Shown: positions 33,101-41,437 of the stretch, one piece after another
Layout of the letters: every line of letters begins with the position of its first letter
Position numbering within the stretch: the first letter of the stretch is position 1
From: an uncultured Anaerolineae bacterium
GTDB lineage: Bacteria > Chloroflexota > Anaerolineae > Promineifilales > Promineifilaceae
Assembly: GCA_905479495.1 (NCBI GenBank)
Contig: CAJQMR010000002.1
Location: 461,311-525,310, forward strand
Direction: 5' to 3'
DNA: 64,000 nt
Position numbers and translations under genes: made by a program
The notes under the pieces: model-generated
Databases searched by the model: none
What the model was told of the DNA's origin: nothing
Seen by the model: the letters and a program-made list of their open reading frames with translations, nothing else

Positions 33101-33207
33101 ATAGATTCCTGACGTTCTTGCTCACTCATGTTTAGCAGTCAGAAGGATACACAAAAACGGCCGTCCTGCCTATCAGGTTTATTCAGTTCTCAAGGGTTCT
33201 TAACGGG

Positions 33208-33252
33208 GAAAGCAAAACGGCCGTTCCCGATGTGGTAGGGAACGGCCGTTTA
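33208..33252 (-). terminator. Terminator built from two iterated palindromes
   Basis: AAACGGCCGTTCCC (33215-33228) and GGGAACGGCCGTTT (33238-33251) form a perfect 14-bp stem with a 9-base loop just after the rpsA stop. On the minus strand TTGCTTT follows. Each arm contains one copy of the AACGGCCGTT palindrome. Confidence 0.7.
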
Positions 33253-33274
33253 AGTATCGAGGGGAATCGTTTAG

Positions 33275-34567
33275 CTATTCAATAACAGCTTCTTCTTCCG
33301 TTTGCTCCAGTTCGAGGGTTTCTGCTGTAAGCATGGCGTTATTGTCATCATCTTCGGCTTCAGATAGTTCGACGTTTTCTTCAATTTCTGCTTCCCGTTT
33401 GGCCTGCATCCAATCAATTTCTTCGGAGGCAGTCACGCGGCGCGTGCTCAGGCTGAGCCGTTCTTGGGCCACATCAATCTGCAGGATGCGCACTAAGATA
33501 ACGTCGCCTTCTTCCAGCACTTCGCTGGGATCCGCATCGCTGGGCAAGTTCATCTCGTTTCTGTGCAGCAGTCCTTCAATGCCATCTGCCAGGCGCACAA
33601 AGGTACCAAAATCGACAACGGCCGTTACTTCCCCTTCTAGCAAATCACCAGCTGCCCACTGCTCAGCGAATGTTTCCCACGGGCTGGGCAGCAGCGCCTT
33701 GCGGTTCAGGCTAATCTTTTCTTTCTCCACATCGATCTTGTCGATTAGGACATCTATCTCATCGCCAATTTCAAATAGATTTTGGGGATGATCCACGTGT
33801 TCCCAGGCGATGCGCGAGATATGCAGCAGGCCCACAATGCCGTCACCAATATCCACAAAAGCGCCATAATGCTTCAGGTTGACAATGGTGCCAGTCAGCT
33901 GCTCACCAACGGTGAGTGTCTTGAGACGTTCTTTGCGCTGCTCTTTTTGAGCAGCTTTGGCCGACAGAACAAAGCGTTCCCGGCTGGGATCAATCTCAAT
34001 AATTTTGAGCTTAATGGTTTCATCAACTTTTTTGCTTTTGTAGCTGGTGCGCTGGTCGTGATTGTAGACGTTTTGGATAGCGGGAATGTGAGAGTTCGGC
34101 ACAAAGCCCTGAATACGGCCGAATTCCACCACGACGCCGCCCTTGTTGTAATTAACAATTTTTAGCTCAATGGTGGTGTCTTCTTCTTTCAGCTTGGTGG
34201 CGCGTTCCCAATCCAACTCTTGCAGGCCGCGTTCCAGCGAAACGAGCAGTTGATCGCTACCAACAGGGGTGCGCGTCACATAAACCGGCACGGTGTCGCC
34301 GGTAGATAGGGTTGCTAAAAAGGAATCATCTAGCTGTTCGACCTCCCGATAGGGGACCATAGCATCTCGTTTGGAGCCAATGTCAATAAAAACAACATCA
34401 TCGTCAATGCGTAAAATTTCGCCTTGAATGATGTCGCCGCGCTTGGGCTGAGGAAAGTCGTATTCTTCGATGAGGTCAAAAAAGGGGGTCTGGCTATGGG
34501 TAGTGTCGTTTCCGTTGGCGAGATTGGTTGGTTCGGTGTTTATCATAGATAGTAAAGCGTCTTGCAT
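33275..34567 (-). CDS. rpsA: Ribosomal protein S1 homologue, four S1 domains
   Basis: 430 residues; GGAGA lies seven bases before the ATG. Four S1 RNA-binding repeats start near residues 43 (GDIIQGEILRIDDDVVFIDIG), 130, 220 (GEQLTGTIVNLKHYGAFVDIG) and 310 (GDLLEGEVTAVVDFGTFVRL). An acidic tail follows. Four domains is the usual length for Gram-positive-like and Chloroflexota S1, which binds mRNA on the 30S subunit and helps initiation. It lies within an array of surface-complex genes but is probably transcribed separately; the strong terminator after it supports this. Confidence 0.92.
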   Translation of the reverse strand: MQDALLSMINTEPTNLANGNDTTHSQTPFFDLIEEYDFPQPKRGDIIQGEILRIDDDVVFIDIGSKRDAMVPYREVEQLDDSFLATLSTGDTVPVYVTRTPVGSDQLLVSLERGLQELDWERATKLKEEDTTIELKIVNYNKGGVVVEFGRIQGFVPNSHIPAIQNVYNHDQRTSYKSKKVDETIKLKIIEIDPSRERFVLSAKAAQKEQRKERLKTLTVGEQLTGTIVNLKHYGAFVDIGDGIVGLLHISRIAWEHVDHPQNLFEIGDEIDVLIDKIDVEKEKISLNRKALLPSPWETFAEQWAAGDLLEGEVTAVVDFGTFVRLADGIEGLLHRNEMNLPSDADPSEVLEEGDVILVRILQIDVAQERLSLSTRRVTASEEIDWMQAKREAEIEENVELSEAEDDDNNAMLTAETLELEQTEEEAVIE

Positions 34568-34618
34568 GTTTCTCCATATGTCCTCAAGTGGCCTGTGGCG
34601 ACTTGAGACCTAAAATTA

Positions 34619-35158
34619 TTAAGATGTGCTGGCAGAGGCCAGCGCGTTTTCTTCCAGTAGGTTATACATTTCTTGGTTGACCTGGTCTTCATTCAGCCCC
34701 ATGGTCACTGTCCATTCGGCGATGAGGCGGTCAGTCAAACGTCGCCAATGGCTTTCTTCGGTATTAGAAAGCTGACCACGACGGCTGCGTCTGGCCCAGA
34801 GATCTCGAACTGTGCGGGCCAGTTTTACCGGATTACCTTCGCGGCTTACCTGGCGAATCCGGGCAATGCGTGTCTGAAAGTGCGAGTTCATTTTTTTAGA
34901 CGGCCGTTGCAAAACTTCTAGAACCTCGGCGAACTCATCTTTGGAGGCCGCTGGCCGCAGCAAGTCATCTTCGCTGTCAACCGGTGCCCAAATCATGCTG
35001 CCATTGTGGGCAGCAATCTTGTAATAGGTGGTTTCCTGTTCCCCAATTGCCTTGGTTTCAATGGCTTTCACCTGCCCGATGCCGTAATTTCGGTGGACAA
35101 TCCAATCTCCGGGGCTGAACGTGTACATTGTGTTGTCTGTGTCTAATTGTGTCATCAT
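34619..35158 (-). CDS. CarD/CdnL-family RNA polymerase-binding regulator
   Basis: 179 residues from the ATG at 35158 (the next codon is also ATG); the longer open frame upstream overlaps DUF58 territory and is not supported. The amino-terminal Tudor-like RNA-polymerase-interaction domain reads FSPGDWIVHRNYGIGQVKAIETK, and an alpha-helical DNA-binding domain with Trp and Arg residues follows (DLWARRSRRGQLSNTEESHWRRL). CarD stabilises the open promoter complex, mainly at rRNA and ribosomal genes. Sitting directly before rpsA fits a growth-linked role. Confidence 0.9.
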   Translation of the reverse strand: MMTQLDTDNTMYTFSPGDWIVHRNYGIGQVKAIETKAIGEQETTYYKIAAHNGSMIWAPVDSEDDLLRPAASKDEFAEVLEVLQRPSKKMNSHFQTRIARIRQVSREGNPVKLARTVRDLWARRSRRGQLSNTEESHWRRLTDRLIAEWTVTMGLNEDQVNQEMYNLLEENALASASTS

Positions 35159-35273
35159 GGTCCCTACTCTACTAAATAGCAACTCATAAAACATATACCC
35201 AGGTATAGAACCGGGGTATAAAAGGTGATTGAGATGCAGAAAATAGAGAGAAAAACGCAGGGCAACGGCTACT

Positions 35274-36185
35274 TTAACGGACAATCCCTTTGACGCGCAG
35301 GGTTTGCAGCACCAATTTTTCCCAGGGCAGGTCCGTAGTAAGGGGGATGTAGTGGATGTGGCGGTTGGCGCAGTAAGTGGCGATTTCGGCTTGCCATTCT
35401 TGCAATCGCTCGCGGTAGAGGTCAAGAGTCGTCGGATCCAGGGTGATTTCGGCGTCGGCTCCAGTTTCCACATCTACCAGTTTTAAATCGCCGCTGACGG
35501 GCGGCTCTACCTCGTCCAGGCTGAGCAGATGAATGAGGCCAACTTCAAAGCCGCGCGCTTGCAGGGCATTCAGGCCATCCTGGTAGCCATTGGGGGAAAG
35601 CAAATCACTGAGGACAAACAGCAAACCGGGCCGCCGCCCGCGCAGCGCATAATTCTTGAGCGACTGATTCAGATCGGTGATGCCGCTGCCGCTGCCCGTT
35701 TCTAAGAATTGCAGCAGGCGCAGCGAATTTTGCTGCCCGCGAAATGGCCCCCAGGTATGGTCGCCACTGCTGCTGAGGAGGGTAACGGCCGTTAAATCCC
35801 CCGCCGTTAGCCCAATATGCCCCAATGCACCCGCCAGTCGCAGCGCATACACCAGCTTGTTCTCCGACCGATCACCGTTTACCGATAACCGTTCACTGTC
35901 CTCTGGCCAATTCATGGAGGCGCTGGCGTCTACCAGCAAGTGAACGGCCAAATCTTCTTCTTCTTCGAGCAGCTTGATGAACGGCCGTTCCAGCCGTGCG
36001 TACACATTCCAATCCAGCCGCCGTAGGTCGTCCCCCTTGGTGTAGTTGCGATAATCAGCAAACTCAATCGAGGTGCCCCGCTTACTGCTGCGCCGGTCGC
36101 CCTTCATCACCCCCACGCGCACGCGCTCGGCGACCAGGGTGAGCTGTTCTAGTTTGCGTAGGGTGGTTTCGTCAAAAATGGGCAT
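35274..36185 (-). CDS. DUF58 domain protein (BatB/MoxR partner)
   Basis: 303 residues. The signature KGDRRSSKRGTSIEFADYRNY plus GDDLRRLDWNVYARL is diagnostic of DUF58. A vWA-like fold follows with a MIDAS DASASMNWP. No membrane helices are present, so this is the soluble class. It is 97 bases downstream of MoxR, a pairing conserved across bacteria: MoxR ATPase remodels a client while DUF58/vWA proteins recruit it. A short insert near residue 100 (ERLSVNGDRSENK) is a translated TAATCGG-type repeat. The spacer before it is filled by a GGAGATT repeat. Confidence 0.92.
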   Translation of the reverse strand: MPIFDETTLRKLEQLTLVAERVRVGVMKGDRRSSKRGTSIEFADYRNYTKGDDLRRLDWNVYARLERPFIKLLEEEEDLAVHLLVDASASMNWPEDSERLSVNGDRSENKLVYALRLAGALGHIGLTAGDLTAVTLLSSSGDHTWGPFRGQQNSLRLLQFLETGSGSGITDLNQSLKNYALRGRRPGLLFVLSDLLSPNGYQDGLNALQARGFEVGLIHLLSLDEVEPPVSGDLKLVDVETGADAEITLDPTTLDLYRERLQEWQAEIATYCANRHIHYIPLTTDLPWEKLVLQTLRVKGIVR

Positions 36186-36282
36186 AGGGAGATTGGAGAT
36201 TGGAGATTAGAGATTAGAGATTGGATAATTTGTTTAATCTCCAATCTCGCAACCGCAGGTTGCTAATCTCCAATCTCAAAAA
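36186..36282. repeat. GGAGATT-family repeat with GCAACC core
   Basis: GGAGATTGGAGATTAGAGATT units (36189-36224), then inverted units with the core GCAACCGCAGGTTGC (36250-36264). It fills the whole spacer between DUF58 and MoxR and touches both genes. Confidence 0.85.
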
Positions 36283-37266
36283 TTACTCTTTTGGAACCGC
36301 CGACAACAAATCCGCCACCACATCATCGGTGCGGATGCCTTCCGCCTGGCCTTCAAAGTTGAGCAGGAGCCGGTGGCGCAGGGCGGCGGGGGCCACTTTG
36401 GCCACATCCTCGAAGCTGACATTGAGACGGCCGTCTAGCAGCGCCGATATTTTTCCACCCAGCACCAGCGCCTGCGCCCCACGCGGGCTGGAGCCATAGC
36501 GCACGTATTGGTCCACCAACGCCGCCGGACTGCTGCCCGGATGCGTGGCCACCACCAGCTGGCTGATGTATTGGCTCACGTGGCTGGGAATGGGCACCTG
36601 CCGGGCCAGCGCCTGCATGGCGATAAGCTGCGCCCCGTCGGCAGCCACTTCGGGTGCGGGGATACTTTTGCCCGTGGTGCGGGCCAAAATCTCCGTCAGC
36701 TCATCGGCCGAGGGGAAAGCGACGTTGATCTTGAAGAGGAAACGGTCGAGCTGCGCTTCGGGCAGCGGGTAAGTGCCTTCCTGCTCGATGGGGTTTTGCG
36801 TGGCCAATACAAAAAAGGGTGCTGGCAGTGGGTAGGTGTGGTTGGCCACCGTCACCGTTTTTTCCTGCATGGCTTCCAGCATGGCCGACTGGGTTTTGGG
36901 CGTGGCCCGGTTAATTTCGTCGGCCAGGATCAGGTTGGCAAAAACCGGCCCCTGTTGAAAGCGAAAGGCGCGGTGCCCATCCGCCTCTTCCATGATTTCC
37001 GTGCCGGTGATGTCCGCTGGCATCAGGTCCGGCGTGAACTGGATGCGGCTGAATTCCAGGTGCAGCACCTGCCCCAGCGTGCGGATGAGCATCGTTTTGC
37101 CCAACCCCGGCACGCCTTCCAGCAGCACATGCCCCCCGCTGAGGATGCCCACGAGCACATGTCGCACGACGTCAGTTTGTCCAACGATTACTTTGCCTAC
37201 TTCAGCTTCAATGGAAGCGGCCGTTTCTCGAAATTGTTCTATGGTAAGGTCGATGGTTTCAATCAT
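36283..37266 (-). CDS. MoxR-family AAA+ ATPase
   Basis: 327 residues from the ATG at 37266 with AGGA ten bases upstream; upstream in-frame codons are repeat sequence. Walker A is GVPGLGKT, Walker B LILADEINRA, sensor 1 FFVLATQNPIEQEG and the arginine finger/lid region LPEAQLDRFLFK. MoxR proteins are ATP-dependent chaperones acting with vWA proteins, here DUF58 directly downstream and BatA further on. Its start overlaps the end of the inserted four-helix-bundle gene by eight bases. Confidence 0.95.
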   Translation of the reverse strand: MIETIDLTIEQFRETAASIEAEVGKVIVGQTDVVRHVLVGILSGGHVLLEGVPGLGKTMLIRTLGQVLHLEFSRIQFTPDLMPADITGTEIMEEADGHRAFRFQQGPVFANLILADEINRATPKTQSAMLEAMQEKTVTVANHTYPLPAPFFVLATQNPIEQEGTYPLPEAQLDRFLFKINVAFPSADELTEILARTTGKSIPAPEVAADGAQLIAMQALARQVPIPSHVSQYISQLVVATHPGSSPAALVDQYVRYGSSPRGAQALVLGGKISALLDGRLNVSFEDVAKVAPAALRHRLLLNFEGQAEGIRTDDVVADLLSAVPKE

Positions 37267-37792
37267 AAATTTTTTCCTGGGGAGATTGGAGATTGGAGAT
37301 TGGAGATTTTTTAGTTCCGTTGCTGGTTGAAGCGAGCCAATCGAGATCAGAGGGCAAAAACAATGGAGAACTAAACTCAGTTTCAACTATGTATTCTATT
37401 GAAGGCTCTTTTAATTTATAAGCGGAGTTTTTCCGTTGAGCTTTTAAGTTTTTGGTAAAAGCGTTTATTTGGCGACCAATGCGTGTTAGCTTATTTGCAT
37501 AAGTTCCTAATTGATTTTCGGAAATGAGATTCCTCGCTAAACAACGATTTAACCAATACTTTGTTTCAAATAGACTACCACGTGCATAGTAGAGAAAATT
37601 AATCTTATCTCCGTAATGAAAACGGCCGTACGATTCCGCAATATTTGCGCCAATAGAATCAGCCGCTCGTGTTAACTGCTTACCCACAACGTCCTTTGCG
37701 AATTTATCCCACGGAGAAACAAGTTTCCACAAATCATCGGCAACGGTTTCTGCCATTTGTAAAACTCGTAAATCATCAAATCCAGTCGCCAT
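37259..37792 (-). CDS. Four-helix-bundle protein (23S rRNA intervening-sequence type)
   Basis: 177 residues from the ATG at 37792. The amino-terminal 120 residues match the S23/IVP four-helix-bundle family: DLRVLQMAETVADDLW, LTRAADSIGANIAESYGR and YARGSLFETKYWL. Relatives occur in 23S rRNA intervening sequences and as free-standing genes; Avd of diversity-generating retroelements has the same fold. Function is unknown, though positively charged pentamers that bind nucleic acid are known in the family. Its GGAG ribosome site and its last 15 residues (SPISNLQSPQEKIYD) are both supplied by GGAGATT repeats that flank it on either side. It sits inside the ABC/MoxR array as if inserted. Confidence 0.85.
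   Translation of the reverse strand: MATGFDDLRVLQMAETVADDLWKLVSPWDKFAKDVVGKQLTRAADSIGANIAESYGRFHYGDKINFLYYARGSLFETKYWLNRCLARNLISENQLGTYANKLTRIGRQINAFTKNLKAQRKNSAYKLKEPSIEYIVETEFSSPLFLPSDLDWLASTSNGTKKSPISNLQSPQEKIYD
37277..37306. repeat. GGAGATT-family repeat, downstream flank of the four-helix-bundle gene
   Basis: Four direct GGAGATT units in a row; encodes the last residues of the four-helix-bundle protein and lies 11 bases upstream of the MoxR start. Confidence 0.8.
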
Positions 37793-37796
37793 TTTC

Positions 37797-37842
37797 AATC
37801 TCCAATCTCTAATCTCGCAACCGCAGGTTGCCAATCTCCCAT
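37797..37842. repeat. GGAGATT-family repeat with GCAACC core, upstream flank
   Basis: Inverted-type units around the core GCAACCGCAGGTTGC (the same core as 36250-36264). It fills the spacer between the coiled-coil membrane protein and the four-helix-bundle gene and gives the latter its ribosome site. Confidence 0.8.
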
Positions 37843-39504
37843 CTACGGTTCCAGCGACGAGAAGTAATCGCGAATGTACCCCTTGAGGCCGAGCGGGATG
37901 TAGTCGTCGGCGAGGGCCTCGTTGGCGGCGTTACGATAGTCGCCGAAGACCTGCTCGTAGGGGACGATGCTTTGCTCATCGCCAAACTCGGTGGGGTTTT
38001 CGCTGAGCAGACCGCCACAGGAAGCCGGATCGGCCAGACATTCGGCGGGCAGCTCCACATCTTCACCCTCAAAGCCGCTCAAATCGACCAGATCGGGGGC
38101 AAACACATTTTCGGCGTGCCCCCCGCCTGGGCCGGGTCCACCTTGGCCTGTGCCCTGATTGCTACCTTGACCCTGCCCAGCGCCTTGCCCTTGGCCGCTG
38201 CCTTCGCCAGACCCTTGTCCCTGGCCTTGCCCTTGCCCGGAACCTTGTCCCTGACCCTGACCCGGGCCTTGTCCTTCGCCCTCACCTTGCCCTTGCCCTT
38301 GGCCGCTGCCTTCGGCTTGCTCGCCCTGGCCAGATTGATTGCCTTGACCTGCCTGAGCCACTTCTTGCCGCCCTTCGCCCAGCTGGTTGGCAGCGGCGCT
38401 GGCTTGCCCGGCGGCGGCGTTGCTTTGGGCGCGCTGTTGAAGGGTGCCAGCGGCTTGCTGGAGCGCCTGCTGCGCGGCGGCCACATCGCCATTTTGCAGG
38501 GCTTGGGCCGCAGCGGCGAGTTCGTTGGCCAGTTCACTATCGACATCTTGCAGGGAAGCGGCCGTTTCCGCCAAATCTTCCGCCAACTGGGCCAACTCAT
38601 CCTCCGACAGCGTCGGTAGCGAGTCCGCCAACTGCGCTGCCGCTGCACCTGCTTGAGACAAATTGCCGTTTTGCAGATTTTGTCCCAGCGACTGGCTGTT
38701 CTGGTTTTCGGCCAGCGGCTGGCCAGCGTCTTGCAGCGACTGTTGCAAATTGGATTGGTCATTGTTGGCCGCCAGTTCACGCAAATCCGCTTCCGCTTCG
38801 GACAGCGTGGCGACCGCTTCTTCCTGGCTCAGATTGCCCTGCTCCAGCCCTTCCAACGCGTTTTGGATCGGTTCTGTCAGCGCTTCTTTCTGCTCGTCGG
38901 TCAGTTCGGGATTTTGGATGATTTCTTCTTCCAGCGCTTCCAGCGCTTCAACCTGCTCGTCGATGCTTTCCTGGATGGCGCGGCTTTTGAGTAGTTCAGA
39001 TTCTTGGACGTTGGGCAGGAAGACGGCCGTTCCCAACAAAATCACTGCCAGCAAAATCACCAGCCAATCCTGCCGGTTTATTTTGAAAGGCAGCATTGCT
39101 TTTGTGTCTACGCGCTGTACGGCCGTTAACGCATCGTTCAGCTGCAAGTCGGCAAAGATGGATGTTGTTTCAATTTGTTGAGTTTGGATTTCAACGGCCG
39201 TACTGGCCCGCTCTTTCAGTAAAAATTGTCGGTCAGCAAACCGTGCCTGCTGCAACAAATCAAAGCGGCGTACCAGCAAAATAATTATCGCTGCGAGCAG
39301 CCCCACCAGCCCCAAACCACCAGCCACTAAGCCCACTTCTTCATTTGTGAGCAGCGGCTGGAAGCGGGCGACGGTGGCGACCACCACACCAAACAGCAGA
39401 CCCATCAGCAGTCCACGCGGCAGCCACAACAAGCCGTCGCGTAATCGGCGACGGCCGTTCCACCGCCTCAACTGCTGTTTAAGTTCCTCAAATCGTTCGT
39501 TCAT
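37843..39504 (-). CDS. DUF4175-like membrane protein with coiled coil and Gly/Gln-rich tract
   Basis: 553 residues. Three membrane helices occur early (about residues 28-48, 58-80, 146-165), then a long Gln/Glu/Ala-rich helical region (170-380), then a low-complexity Gly-Gln tract (about 385-470, repeated GQGQG), and a carboxyl region ending in a conserved-looking VPYEQVFGDYRNAANEAL. This layout matches the large membrane proteins that accompany MoxR and DUF58 in gene clusters. The Gly-Gln tract is likely disordered and extracytoplasmic or a flexible tether. No enzymatic motif is seen. Confidence 0.75.
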   Translation of the reverse strand: MNERFEELKQQLRRWNGRRRLRDGLLWLPRGLLMGLLFGVVVATVARFQPLLTNEEVGLVAGGLGLVGLLAAIIILLVRRFDLLQQARFADRQFLLKERASTAVEIQTQQIETTSIFADLQLNDALTAVQRVDTKAMLPFKINRQDWLVILLAVILLGTAVFLPNVQESELLKSRAIQESIDEQVEALEALEEEIIQNPELTDEQKEALTEPIQNALEGLEQGNLSQEEAVATLSEAEADLRELAANNDQSNLQQSLQDAGQPLAENQNSQSLGQNLQNGNLSQAGAAAAQLADSLPTLSEDELAQLAEDLAETAASLQDVDSELANELAAAAQALQNGDVAAAQQALQQAAGTLQQRAQSNAAAGQASAAANQLGEGRQEVAQAGQGNQSGQGEQAEGSGQGQGQGEGEGQGPGQGQGQGSGQGQGQGQGSGEGSGQGQGAGQGQGSNQGTGQGGPGPGGGHAENVFAPDLVDLSGFEGEDVELPAECLADPASCGGLLSENPTEFGDEQSIVPYEQVFGDYRNAANEALADDYIPLGLKGYIRDYFSSLEP

Positions 39505-39506
39505 AA

Positions 39507-39577
39507 AAGAGATTGGAGACTGGAGATTAGAGATTGGAGATTAAAATGCTCCCAATCTCCAATCTCTAATCTCCGCT
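39507..39577. repeat. GGAGATT-family repeat in a spacer
   Basis: GAGATTGGAGACTGGAGATT units followed after 9 bases by inverted CCAATCTCCAATCTCTAATC units; fills the spacer between the second ABC permease and the coiled-coil membrane protein. Confidence 0.85.
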
Positions 39578-39580
39578 TTT

Positions 39581-40534
39581 TTACTGCGTGGCAATCTTCC
39601 GCACCCGGCGCACGCAGGCCCAGAAGAGGATAATTGCCAGCAAGCTGTACAAAATCAAAAAGAGCGGCCAGGGCGAAAAAAGCCAGATCGAGTGGCTGGT
39701 GCCAGAAGCGCCGCCTACACTGGTAGTAAAGTACCAGAGCGAGCCCTCTTCCACCAGCACCACGTCACTAACGATGAGCGTAGCGGGCAAATTGATGGAT
39801 GCCAAGAACATCAGCGCATACATAAGAGCCGCTTCTACCTGCCAGCTCAAAATTGCGGCTCCGGCAAAAAACGGACTCAAAATCATGCTAAATAAACCAA
39901 CAATCACGGGGATCCCCACGGTCACAAACAGCGATCCGGCAAAGGTCACGACGCTAGAAGAGAGCGTGGTGCGCATCCGGGCAGAAGAATAGAGGCCCCA
40001 CAAAGCAAAAACAATGGCTCCCACCAGAATAATTACCTGAGATAAAAACAGCTCAATAAACGCCACGCCACCCATCAAAAAGGCGATGGATTGCAGCGGG
40101 ATGGCGGCAAAGATCAACAGCAGCACGTAGCTCAGAGCAGAAACGAGTTTGCCTGCCACAAACGAGTTGGCCGACAGCAGCGTGGTGCGCAGCAAATCAT
40201 AGGTTTGCCGCTCTTTTTCACCGCTGATGGCTCCAGCGGTAAACGATGGCCCCACAAAGATGACCAGCATCACCTGCAAACCCAGCACTGAGCTAAAAAT
40301 AACTTTGCCCACATCGCGGGAATCTGGCCCATAAGGCCCGGCAGCAGACGAGGCAAAGGCGGAGTAAACCAGGGTGATAAAAGCGCTCATCACCAGCAGA
40401 TGGATGGTGAGCACCACAAAAGCGCGCCGCCCGCGCATCCGGCTGCGCAGTTCTTTTACCGTTACCGGATTTTCCCGCAGCCGCTGGATGAAACGCTTCT
40501 TTTTTGCTGGTTGTTCTTGTACAAGTTCAGTCAT
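39581..40534 (-). CDS. ABC-2 type permease (B)
   Basis: 317 residues with six to seven hydrophobic segments after a charged head ending NPVTVKELRSRMRGRRAF, the coupling-helix motif of ABC-2/NatB permeases. GEKERQTYDLLRTTLLSA is the classic loop that contacts the ATPase. It probably forms a heterodimer with the permease encoded just upstream. Substrate unknown. Confidence 0.88.
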   Translation of the reverse strand: MTELVQEQPAKKKRFIQRLRENPVTVKELRSRMRGRRAFVVLTIHLLVMSAFITLVYSAFASSAAGPYGPDSRDVGKVIFSSVLGLQVMLVIFVGPSFTAGAISGEKERQTYDLLRTTLLSANSFVAGKLVSALSYVLLLIFAAIPLQSIAFLMGGVAFIELFLSQVIILVGAIVFALWGLYSSARMRTTLSSSVVTFAGSLFVTVGIPVIVGLFSMILSPFFAGAAILSWQVEAALMYALMFLASINLPATLIVSDVVLVEEGSLWYFTTSVGGASGTSHSIWLFSPWPLFLILYSLLAIILFWACVRRVRKIATQ

Positions 40535-40547
40535 AATGCCTCAAAAT

Positions 40548-40613
40548 TGATTGTAATTGAGTAATTAGGTAACTGGGTAATTACTCTTCAATTACTGAAT
40601 TACCCAATTACTC
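40548..40613. repeat. GTAATTGAGTAATT-type repeat
   Basis: TTGTAATTGAGTAATTAGGTAA units followed by inverted TTACTGAATTACCCAATTAC units, ending at the upstream permease stop. A second copy is at 51659-51727. Confidence 0.75.
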
Positions 40614-41436
40614 AAGATATGCTTAGCTTCTTGGCCTGCCGCACAATGCCCCACCAGAGGAATAGTACGGCCGTTCCATACACAATTGCTGGCGATAAAA
40701 TGCTGCCGGTTAACATGCCGCTGTCATCCACACCAAGTAAGCTCCAAATGCCCAGCCAGATAGCATTGTTGCTAAAAACCTTCATCAGCACCACGATGGT
40801 ATAGCTGCCTGCCAGGGCATACGTTGAAGAGCGCACCCAGGTGGACAGGTACATGCCGATAAAGGCGGCAAACAGCACCTCGACCCACGGCCGTATCAAT
40901 GCCCCCAGCCCGATGAAAAAGCCAGAAACGGCCGTGCCGCTTCCGGCAAAACTCAATACGCAAAACAGCATCAATGCCTGGAAGACGCTCAAAACAGCCA
41001 TAACGCGCCAAATGCGCAAGCGTGATAATCCACCAAACAGCTTGGCCAGTAAAATGGACGCGGTGGAATGGGGCGTCAGGCGCAAAATGTCCCAGGTGCC
41101 CCGGTCCTTTTCCATGCTGATGGTGGGGGCTGTTAGGGCAGGAGCCATAAACGAGCCATAAATTGTTAACATCGACAGCAGCGCGCCGGGCAGACAAAGC
41201 ACGCAAATAAAAGCAAACAGTTCATCATCTTCAGATGCGCCCAGCAGCGCTGGGTTGGTACCTGCGCAAAGGCCAAATAAAATAGCGGCCATCACCACAA
41301 AGGGTGAATAGCGGCGCAGCGTCTCATAAAATGGATTCGGATTACCCCAGTCACCTTTTTCGCGGAGGTAAATTGGGTTCTCATTGAGCGAACGAACCCA
41401 GCGCCAACCTCTCCGCAGCCGTGCCAGGGCTTTCAC
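40612..41436 (-). CDS. ABC-2 type permease (A)
   Basis: 274 residues, GTG start one base after the ATPase stop, so translation is coupled. Helices lie at about residues 40-62, 80-105, 140-170, 178-205, 215-240 and 250-268. EKDRGTWDILRLTPHS is the ATPase-contact loop. It pairs with the next permease and the ATPase to form an exporter of the GldAF/NatAB type. It may move or help assemble the surface complex made by the MoxR/DUF58/vWA genes, but that is inference from position. Confidence 0.88.
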   Translation of the reverse strand: MKALARLRRGWRWVRSLNENPIYLREKGDWGNPNPFYETLRRYSPFVVMAAILFGLCAGTNPALLGASEDDELFAFICVLCLPGALLSMLTIYGSFMAPALTAPTISMEKDRGTWDILRLTPHSTASILLAKLFGGLSRLRIWRVMAVLSVFQALMLFCVLSFAGSGTAVSGFFIGLGALIRPWVEVLFAAFIGMYLSTWVRSSTYALAGSYTIVVLMKVFSNNAIWLGIWSLLGVDDSGMLTGSILSPAIVYGTAVLFLWWGIVRQAKKLSIS

Positions 41437-41437
41437 C

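Noticed and set aside
36508..37314. 268-codon plus-strand frame opposite MoxR
   Set aside because: Antisense shadow of a highly conserved ATPase gene.
36186..37842. GGAGATT arrays as a CRISPR array
   Set aside because: Units are 7 bases, contiguous, with inverted copies; there are no 20-40-base spacers and no cas genes.
37828..38619. Plus-strand frame rich in Ala/Leu opposite the Gly-Gln-rich gene
   Set aside because: Antisense of a low-complexity Gly-Gln tract, which gives an artificial Ala/Leu/Pro product.
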